From an uncultured Stomatobaculum sp. (GTDB lineage Bacteria; Bacillota; Clostridia; Lachnospirales; Lachnospiraceae), in the NCBI RefSeq assembly GCF_937924975.1, contig NZ_CALEYG010000033.1:7172-71171 (forward strand): a stretch of DNA of 64,000 bases, given 5' to 3'. A program made the position numbers and the translations under genes. Positions 9,485 to 16,231 of this stretch are shown here, in pieces (within the stretch, counting starts at the first letter, position 1; each line of letters starts with the position of its first letter). The notes beneath the pieces were generated by a model. The model worked only from the letters and a program-made list of their open reading frames with translations, was not told the DNA's origin and ran no database searches.

Positions 9485-9520
9485 AGAACTGAGTCTCCGA
9501 TGTGAGACTCAGCTCTTTTT
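9485..9520 (+). terminator. Rho-independent terminator after rsmG
   Basis: A 9-bp perfect stem, CTGAGTCTC (9489-9497) with GAGACTCAG (9504-9512), a 6-nt loop and a run of five T. It ends the rpmH-rsmG operon and marks the left edge of the parS region. Confidence 0.9.
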
Positions 9521-9548
9521 GAATAAGGATATGTCACAACAGAGCAAA

Positions 9549-9758
9549 TCAAGTTCTCGGAATATGTTTCACGTGAAACATACTTCTTGTATAAGCTTTT
9601 TCCGGTAACAGCAATAAAAGCGAATGAAAATGCCGGTAATCAGTTAAATTTATCTTTCGAGGAATGTTGCGAATAATTTGATATCTTAGCTGCTTGTACC
9701 GAAGTTCATCTTCTACCGCAAAGGATCGGTTTGCTGTTGACTCCTTGTTATCATTCAT
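9549..9758 (-). CDS. Possible small protein, 69 residues, unknown
   Basis: The only frame in the parS region with strong translation signals. The ATG at 9758 has AAGGAGGT at 9767-9774, 8 bases upstream. The product is hydrophilic with a short LLLLL stretch and no family I recognise. Its last codons run through the parS site at 9565-9580, which translates as MFHVKH. It could be a real small gene, the leftover of one, or a chance frame. No clear promoter is seen. Confidence 0.3.
   Translation of the reverse strand: MNDNKESTANRSFAVEDELRYKQLRYQIIRNIPRKINLTDYRHFHSLLLLLPEKAYTRSMFHVKHIPRT
9565..9580. promoter_or_regulatory. parS: parS site, perfect palindrome
   Basis: TGTTTCACGTGAAACA, a 16-bp perfect palindrome matching the known ParB/Spo0J consensus. 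It is the first site after the rsmG terminator. Confidence 0.92.
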
Positions 9759-9978
9759 GGAAGCATACCTCCTTAATCGAAACGAGTCGGCATAAGTTTC
9801 GGGAACATCTTCGCCTTACTTCTGTGTATCGGATCATTCGGAGCAATGCTTGCTGTCTTGGCAAAGCGGCTCACGATGTCTTGGCAAGCGGCTCACGAGA
9901 ATCAGTGCAACACTTTCGTGTCTGAGAACATGTCGGGCGACAATCCGAAATTTGTGCAAGCCGAAACGGCGGCATATA

Positions 9979-9994
9979 TGTTTCATGTGAAACA
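9979..9994. promoter_or_regulatory. parS: parS-like site, one change
   Basis: TGTTTCATGTGAAACA. One change in the central CACGTG (C to T). The outer arms are intact. Confidence 0.7.
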
Positions 9995-10792
9995 ATGATT
10001 AGAATTCGATAGAATTAGACAGTTGCAGGTCATTCTGGCACCAATTTTGCAGGATTTTTGCTGAGGTCCGAGAATATCAAAGAGGATCAAATATTTCACA
10101 TGAAAGCAATCATAGGCAATACTGTTTGGTTTTAGGTGCTTGCAAATTAGCGAAGCCAATTTATGCAGGAAGAATGATGCAGGGAGTCGGATCATATCAT
10201 GGAGAAGCGATCACCGTGCATTTTCCCGAATTAAGAAGTTTCAGCATCTCTGCGGGAATACTTGTCGTGATATTTCCGTTGAAAGAAATCAGATGTTTCA
10301 CATGAAATTTCTTCGTAGCATTTAGCTGTGTTCAGGTTTCCGCAGAATGATTACGGTTGTTCGGAACTTTCGCGTGAAAAATTTGTGAAAGGAATCAACT
10401 GTGTTCTATGTGAAAGCGCTTGCCGAAAATTTAACTTGGCTTAGATACTTACAAATAAGTTAAACGATTGATGCCGAGCGCTAAGCGAATATAGGTCAGC
10501 GTATAGTCGTATACGGCTCCAAGGAATTTCTGCACCTAGTTTCATAGTTCACGTGGAAGGGTTCATCCGAACGGAAGCAGATGTTTCATATACAATCTCG
10601 CACTTCAGCAGTCTTTACCTAGTCATACGAAGGTTCTGTGGCGGCTCGGCAAATTTTTCACAATATGAATCCGTCAGAGAAAGCAGATGTTTTAAGTAAA
10701 ATAGCTTGTCACTACAGGGATTTTCACTGTAGTATGCGATTCCCGAAATGGTCCGCACATTTTCCGGATATGGCTCTGTCGAATAAGCGATA

Positions 10793-10808
10793 CGTTTCAC
10801 GTGAAACA
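10793..10808. promoter_or_regulatory. parS: parS site, one edge change
   Basis: CGTTTCACGTGAAACA. Only the first base departs from the consensus, and the core is intact. Confidence 0.85.
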
Positions 10809-10916
10809 TATCGCCACGAATATCGGATTAGGAAGTTTAAGCTTTATCAGGAGTGCCGGGATAGCTGCGATTGCTTGCACACTTGTATTGATATTTTCCG
10901 GTCAAACTGAGATAGA

Positions 10917-10932
10917 TGTTTCACATGAAACA
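10917..10932. promoter_or_regulatory. parS: parS-like site, one change
   Basis: TGTTTCACATGAAACA. The central CACGTG is CACATG. This site starts the regular run with a spacing near 190 bp. Confidence 0.7.
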
Positions 10933-11103
10933 TGTTGCCGACAATATCGATGGTCTCGAGATATTTGTAAATGAGTTGGGTCGGTTTGTGCAGAGATCCG
11001 TACTGCAGTGTGAAGACATTTGATTCAGTCATATTCGAGATGCAAGAAATCCGTGCGAGTATCTGTACATTCATAGCAACGGAGCCTGTTAAATAGAAAT
11101 AGG

Positions 11104-11119
11104 TGTTTCACGTGGAACA
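11104..11119. promoter_or_regulatory. parS: parS site, consensus
   Basis: TGTTTCACGTGGAACA, the reverse complement of TGTTCCACGTGAAACA, which is the well-known B. subtilis parS sequence. It lies 187 bp after the previous site. Confidence 0.92.
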
Positions 11120-11685
11120 GATTGATGTCAATTTCAGTCGGACTCAGATGAGGTCACGAATGAGCTAAGTGATTGATGCAGAGAGTCAGACTATGGCGTA
11201 GTCTATGCAGTCAATCATATCCGCAGTGCTACGGAATCACCGGCTGTGATTGTCCGTAAGTGTGCTGAGATATGACGCTGTCAAATAGAATCAGGTGTTC
11301 CATCTGAAGCAAATTGCCACGAATAGCGATTGTCTCAGGATAGTTAATTGTAAACGAGTTGAGTCGCTTTGTGCCGAGCTGCTACAGTAAAATCATTGAA
11401 TTCGGCCATATCGAAGTATCAGGGAATACCTGTGATTGTCCGTGTATTTGCTGAGACGTGATGCTGTCAAATAGAAATAGAATCAGATGTTCCACAGGGA
11501 ACCTCTTGCCGCCAAAACGGATCGAACTCAGAGGAGAATAAATGAACTAGCTTGTTGGTATAAAGAGTTAGGCTAAAGAGTCGGACTACAGTGTGATCAG
11601 TAGAGGCATTCATGTTCGAAATGTCACGGAAGCTGTGCGAGTACCTGTCCTTTTGTAGCAACTGGCACTGTTAGATGAAATTAGA

Positions 11686-11701
11686 TGTTTCACGTGAAAC
11701 A
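11686..11701. promoter_or_regulatory. parS: parS site, perfect palindrome
   Basis: TGTTTCACGTGAAACA at the head of a 184-bp unit. A small inverted repeat, GAGACGAAT / ATTCGTCTC with a 3-nt loop (11706-11726), follows directly. Confidence 0.92.
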
Positions 11702-11869
11702 TCTCGAGACGAATGTAATTCGTCTCATTAGGATTCGAAATTGGCTGAGTTAAGTTATGGAGAGAACTGTGCTGCGTGGAAAACAGTATAGGTACTCATG
11801 TTCGAAGTGTCACGGAACCCTTACGAATACCTGTAATACATAGCGACCGGGACTATAAATAGAAATAGA

Positions 11870-11885
11870 TGTTTCACGTGAAACA
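11870..11885. promoter_or_regulatory. parS: parS site, perfect palindrome
   Basis: TGTTTCACGTGAAACA at the head of a 186-bp unit that is roughly 85-90% identical by eye to the unit before it. Confidence 0.92.
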
Positions 11886-12055
11886 TATTGCGGCGAACGT
11901 CAATCGTCTCATTAGGATTCGAAATGGACTGAGTAGAGTTATGGAGAGAACTGTGCTACGGGGAAAACAGTATAGGTACTCATGTTCGAAGTGCCACAGA
12001 ACCCTTACGAATATCTGTACATACATAGCGACCGGGACTGTTAAATAGAAACAGA

Positions 12056-12071
12056 TGTTTCACGTGGAACA
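12056..12071. promoter_or_regulatory. parS: parS site, consensus
   Basis: TGTTTCACGTGGAACA, consensus in the opposite sense to the B. subtilis form. It is 186 bp after the previous site. Confidence 0.92.
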
Positions 12072-12171
12072 TATTGCAGCTAATTTCTATCGAACTCATA
12101 TGGTTGTGAATTAGCTAAGACCTGCGATTGCACGTACATTTGCGGGATACAATTCTGACAAGTTAAACAAA

Positions 12172-12187
12172 GGTTTCACGTGAAACA
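12172..12187. promoter_or_regulatory. parS: parS site, one edge change
   Basis: GGTTTCACGTGAAACA. Only the first base differs. Spacing of 116 bp from the previous site suggests a shortened unit. Confidence 0.85.
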
Positions 12188-12734
12188 TATAGTCGCTAAT
12201 ATGAATCGGATCCGGATGCTTGTAAGTGAATCGATTCGTTAAGGAGCCAAAGGCGGTAAAGTTGATTCATTTGTAGCTGCAATATCGAAACTGATTTCGG
12301 ATGCCATATCAAAAATTAGAAGTCATAATCAGATATTCAATGTACGGATCAGGTCCGGAAGGCAAATCTGAGATCAAATCATAATTCTAAGCATAGATGG
12401 TCGGCAATCAGATATTTTAGTATTATGTGAATGATGCACAGCTGTCATCTCGAATGATTTCGGATTACTTGTGACCTGAGTGCGTCTGCAGAGCTGACTT
12501 GAAACCGAACCTTGCCAGAACATGTTTTGCGGATTGTCATAATATCTGTTCAGTTACAACCAGGAACAGAAATGGATAGAATTTTAGGGCTACTCTTTGG
12601 AGTTAAGTTGTGCCGGTATTGGCTGCTTCGTTGGCCGATTACAGGAAACATTGAGGATGTGCCTTGAGAAAGAAGGATATTTCCAGTAGAGAGTTAACGT
12701 TCTTTGTACATCAACTTGCTCGTTGTTATTTCAA
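12188..12734. other. 547-bp parS-free gap within the array
   Basis: No gene and no parS copy were recognised here. The sequence is AT-rich and shows no clear match to the repeat units. It separates the first repeat family (9979-12187) from the second (12735-13304). Confidence 0.5.
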
Positions 12735-12750
12735 TGTTTCACGTGGAACA
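12735..12750. promoter_or_regulatory. parS: parS site, consensus
   Basis: TGTTTCACGTGGAACA. First site of the second repeat family. Confidence 0.92.
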
Positions 12751-13102
12751 AATTATAGCTTTTCCGAAAGGCAATATATCTTACTCAAATAAGTGCAGTA
12801 TAAACAGATGCCTAGCGATAGTACTTTTAAAAATTGATTTCGCAAAAATCTTCGGAGAAATTCATCCTCCTCTCAGCCATTCATAACCCTGAGAAGCTAC
12901 TTTCTTCTGACATTTCATGTCAAACAAAGGGATGGGTTTCCGGAGATCGGGAAGTAAATGTTTTTGCTCAACCAAGAGCGCCGGGAGCTGATTTAGAGGA
13001 GTTTTTACATTACTTCGTAGCCGATACTGCAGCTTTGGTCGTTTACTTCAGAGGTCCACGATATTGATACTGCTATGTTAAATCCTATGACGATTGCTTT
13101 GA

Positions 13103-13118
13103 TGTTTCACATGAAACG
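13103..13118. promoter_or_regulatory. parS: parS-like site, two changes
   Basis: TGTTTCACATGAAACG. One change in the core and one at the edge. Confidence 0.6.
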
Positions 13119-13153
13119 GATGACTGCTAAGAAAAGGAGAGGGTAATCTTCTG

Positions 13154-13190
13154 CCTCTATAAGAATCATTTGAAACGATTCTTATAGGGG
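13154..13190. repeat. Long inverted repeat inside the parS region
   Basis: CCTCTATAAGAATC (13154-13167) pairs with GATTCTTATAGGGG (13177-13190) around a 9-nt loop. There is no T-run on either side, so it does not look like a terminator. It may be a cruciform or a remnant of an inserted element. Confidence 0.5.
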
Positions 13191-13288
13191 CTCGCCGAAA
13201 TGAATTCCAAAAGCAGTGAAACAGAATAAGCCGATAATCGCAGTGATCAGGATTCTGAAAAATTGCTTTTTGCCGGTGCTTACTTTGA

Positions 13289-13304
13289 TGTTCCATGTGA
13301 AACG
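13289..13304. promoter_or_regulatory. parS: parS-like site, two changes
   Basis: TGTTCCATGTGAAACG. Changes at the core and the last base. It is the last strong copy before parA. Confidence 0.6.
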
Positions 13305-13745
13305 AAATGAGGGAGTTCCGGGAAACAGGGTGTAAATGATTTTGCTCAAATAAGAATGTTCTGAGCATACTCATAGCGATTTTCGGAAGTATTTATTCCG
13401 AAAGAAATATTTCTCACAGAATCGGAGAAAACAAGAAAATGAAGCTGTTAAAACAGAGCCTAGGTGTCACGATTAGAATACAAGAATACGGGAATGGACG
13501 GCGATGAAAGGGAAAATGCTTTCGATGAAAAGATCGGTGGTATAACAGTGTATAGAGCTCTTGAGAGGAAGAGTTGTACAGACATATGATATACGGCTAT
13601 GCAGACAAGAATTATCGCCTGTTCGATTTTGATATAACGAAAGAGAAGGCCTGAGAAATCCGGGAATAGTTTCTTGTTTCATGTAAAATGCAAGGGAAAA
13701 GGCTGTTTCTCCGCAGATAATATTTCGAAGGAATAAAAATTATGT

Positions 13746-13751
13746 TATGAT
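13746..13751 (+). promoter_or_regulatory. Possible -10 element for parA
   Basis: TATGAT about 45 bp before the parA start. The matching -35 position (13723-13728, TTTCGA) is weak. No parS copy overlaps it; the nearest decayed copy ends at 13690. Confidence 0.4.
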
Positions 13752-13796
13752 ATAAAAAAGCGGAAATGAACGAATAGAGAGGCGCACGGTGGGGGC

Positions 13797-14564
13797 ATGA
13801 AAAAGATCATTGCATTGGCAAATCAGAAGGGCGGAGTTGGAAAAACAACAACTGTCGTTAATTTGGCGGCGGCTTTTGCGGAAGCCGGAATGCGCGTATT
13901 GGCGGTCGATTTCGATCCGCAGGGGAATTTGTCAAGCGGACTGGGTATTGAGAAGAAAAAGGAAGAAAATACGATTTATGAGCTTCTGATGGAGCAATGC
14001 ACTTTTGAAGAGGCTGTACATAAAACATATTCGGAAAACCTGGATGTACTCACCTCGAATGTCAATCTTTCGGGCCTGGAACTGGAGTTGCTCGACAAGC
14101 GGAACCGGGAGTATGTCTTAAAACATTATCTCGAGCCTGTGGTGGAGCAATATGATTACATTTTTATCGACTGCCCGCCGTCCTTGAGTCTATTGACGGT
14201 CAATGCGATGACAGCCGCAACCGATGTTATCATCCCCATTCAGTGCGAGTACTATGCGATGGAAGGTTTAAATCAGATGCTCCGCAGTATTAAACTCTTA
14301 CAGATGAAGTTGAATCCTGCGCTTCGCATCAACGGAATCGTTTTTACGATGTATGATGCCAGAAATAATTTGTCACAGCAGGTTGTTGACAGTGTGAAAG
14401 ATGTGCTGAAAGAGTATATCTATGACACGGTGATTGCGCGAAATGTACGGGTGGCGGAAGCACCCAGTTACGGTATGCCGGTGACAGAATATGACCCGCG
14501 CTCCAAGGGAGCGGAAAATTATCGGAAGTTGGCGGCAGAAATTTTGACGAGAGAGGCAGATTAA
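13797..14564 (+). CDS. parA: Chromosome partitioning ATPase ParA (Soj)
   Basis: A 255-residue ATPase of the ParA/MinD family. The deviant Walker A motif KGGVGKTT is at residues 11-18. FDPQGNLSSGLG follows, and YDYIFIDCPPSLSLLT is the Walker B region. In Firmicutes, Soj works with Spo0J (ParB) in origin segregation and also influences DnaA. The ATG has a weak GGTGGGGG upstream. It is 3 bp from parB. Position directly after the parS array fits a complete parABS module. Confidence 0.96.
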   Translation: MKKIIALANQKGGVGKTTTVVNLAAAFAEAGMRVLAVDFDPQGNLSSGLGIEKKKEENTIYELLMEQCTFEEAVHKTYSENLDVLTSNVNLSGLELELLDKRNREYVLKHYLEPVVEQYDYIFIDCPPSLSLLTVNAMTAATDVIIPIQCEYYAMEGLNQMLRSIKLLQMKLNPALRINGIVFTMYDARNNLSQQVVDSVKDVLKEYIYDTVIARNVRVAEAPSYGMPVTEYDPRSKGAENYRKLAAEILTREAD

Positions 14565-14567
14565 GTT

Positions 14568-15515
14568 ATGTGTGCTGTGAGTAAGAAGCGAAGATTGGGG
14601 AAGGGACTCAGCGATCTGATGGGAGGAATGGAGCATCTCGAGGACAGATCGGAGGAGAGTGCGGTTCAGGAAGAGAATCATACTGCGGGCGAGAGCGAAG
14701 CTGCGAAAGATAAGGAGATGCTGCTGCGGATTGAAGAAGTACACGGAAATCCGGATCAGCCGCGCAAGCACTTTGAGCCGGAGGCACTGCAGGAATTGAC
14801 GGACTCGGTCCGCCACTTTGGTATCTTGCAGCCGCTGCTGGTACAGAGAGATGAAAAGCTGGGGGGCTATCGGATTATTGCCGGCGAGCGAAGATATCGG
14901 GCCGCGCAGGCAGCCGGACTCAAGGAAATTCCTGTGCTGGTCAGAGATTACAGTTCGCAGCAGGTGGCGGAAATTTCCATCATCGAAAATGTGCAGCGCG
15001 CGGATTTGAATCCGATTGAAGAGGCAATGGCATATCAGATGCTGATTCGGGACTATGGTCTGACACAGGAAGAGGTGGCGGACAAGGTCAGTAAGAGTCG
15101 CACGACCATTACGAATGCGCTCCGTCTGTTGAAACTTGCAGAAGGGGCCAGAGAACTGCTGATGGAGGGAAAAATTTCCTCCGGGCATGCAAGAGCACTG
15201 CTCGCTGTCGAAGATGAGGATGACCAGGATGCGCTTGCGGAGAGAATCGTCAAAGAGATGCTCAGTGTCCGCGAGGTGGAAAAGCTTGTCAAACAGGCGA
15301 AAAAGAAACGCAAAGAACGGAAAGAAGTTGTGGTGGAGACAGCGGATTTGAGTCTGTACTATCAGAACTATGAGGACAAGATGCGAAGCATACTTGGTAC
15401 GAAGGTTCACATCAACCGCCGTGATAACAATAAGGGGCGGGTAGAGATTGACTACTATTCGACAGCTGAGTTGGAGCGCATCATGGATCTCTTGCGCTCC
15501 GTAGAAAATAAGTGA
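14568..15515 (+). CDS. parB: Chromosome partitioning protein ParB (Spo0J)
   Basis: A 315-residue ParB. The CTP-binding fold has GERRYRAAQAAG and ENVQRADLNPIEEA motifs. A helix-turn-helix follows near residues 165-190 (LTQEEVADKVSKSRTTITNALRLLKL), which reads parS. The C-terminal dimer domain is at about 250-315. The N-terminus, KRRLGKGLSDLMGG, is the ParA-contacting segment. Known ParB proteins load at parS as CTP-driven clamps and spread along DNA, so the unusual target array next door is directly relevant. Confidence 0.96.
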   Translation: MCAVSKKRRLGKGLSDLMGGMEHLEDRSEESAVQEENHTAGESEAAKDKEMLLRIEEVHGNPDQPRKHFEPEALQELTDSVRHFGILQPLLVQRDEKLGGYRIIAGERRYRAAQAAGLKEIPVLVRDYSSQQVAEISIIENVQRADLNPIEEAMAYQMLIRDYGLTQEEVADKVSKSRTTITNALRLLKLAEGARELLMEGKISSGHARALLAVEDEDDQDALAERIVKEMLSVREVEKLVKQAKKKRKERKEVVVETADLSLYYQNYEDKMRSILGTKVHINRRDNNKGRVEIDYYSTAELERIMDLLRSVENK

Positions 15516-15528
15516 GGGGGCGTGAGTC

Positions 15529-16008
15529 ATGCATACCACAATTCTATTGGGGGCACTGATTGCTTTTGACGCAATCATGCTGATTCTTGTGTTGTTTTTA
15601 CTGAGCAAGTATACGAAGGTCAAGCGATCGTATGACTTCTTTATGCGCGGGAAAGATGCGGAGAGCATGGAAGATATGATTTTTGACTTGGAAGAATCTC
15701 TGCGGCAGTTGCGGGCGGAAGATCAGGTAAACAAGGAGGCAATCCGTGTCCTGAATAAAAACCAGAGAGCATCCTATCAGAAGGTCGGCATTGTGCGCTA
15801 CAATGCGTTCAAGGATATGGGGGGTAAGATGAGCTTTGCGCTTGCCCTTTTGGATTATACAAACTCGGGTTTTATTCTGAATACGGTACATTCGCGGGAA
15901 GGCTGTTATCTTTACATCAAGACTGTAGACTGCGGCCAGACGGAAGTGTTGCTCGGTGCGGAAGAAAAAGATGCTTTAGAGCGCGCGCTTGGTTATACGG
16001 AAGCGTAA
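15529..16008 (+). CDS. DUF4446 membrane-anchored protein
   Basis: A 159-residue protein of the DUF4446 family, commonly found directly after parB in Firmicutes; its function is not known. Residues 5-27 are a single membrane helix, followed by a coiled-coil-like acidic segment (about 45-80). A conserved domain starts KVGIVRYNAFKDMGGKMSFALALLD and contains the GCYLYIKTVDCG segment. GAGGGGG lies before the ATG. It is co-directional with parAB with a 13-bp gap. Confidence 0.9.
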   Translation: MHTTILLGALIAFDAIMLILVLFLLSKYTKVKRSYDFFMRGKDAESMEDMIFDLEESLRQLRAEDQVNKEAIRVLNKNQRASYQKVGIVRYNAFKDMGGKMSFALALLDYTNSGFILNTVHSREGCYLYIKTVDCGQTEVLLGAEEKDALERALGYTEA

Positions 16009-16055
16009 CTTAAGAGAATTGAAAGAAATTTTTGCTACTTTCTGTGCAGAAAAAT

Positions 16056-16090
16056 AGCAGAACTATGGTACTATCATACATAGTTCTGCT
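16056..16090. repeat. 12-bp-stem inverted repeat downstream of DUF4446
   Basis: AGCAGAACTATG (16056-16067) and CATAGTTCTGCT (16079-16090) are perfect complements with an 11-nt loop. An A-run on the left side would be a T-run for minus-strand transcripts, but no minus gene is near. It may fold in the mRNA 3' end. Confidence 0.6.
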
Positions 16091-16100
16091 GCGAATGTCG

Positions 16101-16134
16101 AACAGCGTGATTGAAAAATTCCGCTGTTTTTTTT
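16101..16134 (+). terminator. Terminator of the parAB-DUF4446 operon
   Basis: AACAGCG (16101-16107) pairs with CGCTGTT (16122-16128), followed by eight T in all. The loop is long (14 nt). Confidence 0.7.
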
Positions 16135-16231
16135 GTAAAAAAAATGAACCTTTTACTGCTTTTTACCGTCCTTATATAAGTGGAGAGAAGTTGCATCGAA
16201 AAAGACAGCGTACTTGTGGAGGGAACATGAT

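Larger units (their letters stand above)
11686..12055. repeat. Two best-preserved parS repeat units (184 and 186 bp)
   Basis: Units 11686-11869 and 11870-12055 are near copies along their whole length, not only at parS. Shared blocks include TCTCATTAGGATTCGAAAT, GTTATGGAGAGAACTGTGCT, CAGTATAGGTACTCATGTTC and CATAGCGACCGGGACT. They show that the array grew by tandem duplication of a parS-containing monomer. Neighbouring units (11104, 11296, 11488) share only scattered blocks and are older. Confidence 0.9.
12735..13380. repeat. Second family of parS repeat units
   Basis: Sites at 12735, 12911 (decayed), 13103 and 13289 are spaced 176, 192 and 186 bp. Three of the four units carry TTCCG about 20-30 bp after the site and a (TTG/TTA)CTCAAATAAG-like block about 46-52 bp after it. 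The unit at 13103 instead carries a 14-bp-stem inverted repeat. The inter-site sequence differs from the first family but the period is the same. Confidence 0.7.
9522..13796. repeat. Centromere-like region: diverged tandem array of parS-bearing repeats
   Basis: About 4.3 kb between rsmG and parA with no convincing gene except perhaps one small frame at 9549-9758. It looks AT-richer than its neighbours. Twelve strong parS-like 16-mers are listed separately. Decayed copies lie at 10092, 10294, 10402, 10545, 10582, 10688, 11296, 11488, 12911 and 13675 (first base). From 10917 to 12056 the sites fall every 187, 192, 192, 198, 184 and 186 bp. Sequence between sites is also repeated. Stretches such as CTGTTAAATAGAAA just before the site, ATTGCCACGAAT just after it, and ATTCGAAAT recur. 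ParB of the Spo0J family binds TGTTNCACGTGAAACA, and parB lies next door, so this is very probably the main loading centre for ParB. Confidence 0.9.

Noticed and set aside
10615..11074. Small open frames in the parS region whose proteins contain MFHVKH or MFHVKR
   Set aside because: The MFHVKH string is only the translation of the parS palindrome. These frames lack ribosome sites and conserved content, apart from the one at 9549-9758 kept as uncertain.
9979..12187. CRISPR-like appearance of regularly repeated 16-mers
   Set aside because: Spacing near 190 bp, similar filler between repeats and no cas genes rule out CRISPR. The 16-mer is the ParB site.
13154..13190. Terminator within the parS region
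   Set aside because: The hairpin is strong but lacks a T-run on either strand and no gene ends there.
14373..15668. 431-codon open frame on the minus strand opposite parA-parB
   Set aside because: It lies fully antisense to two clear genes, has no family motif, and reflects codon bias.
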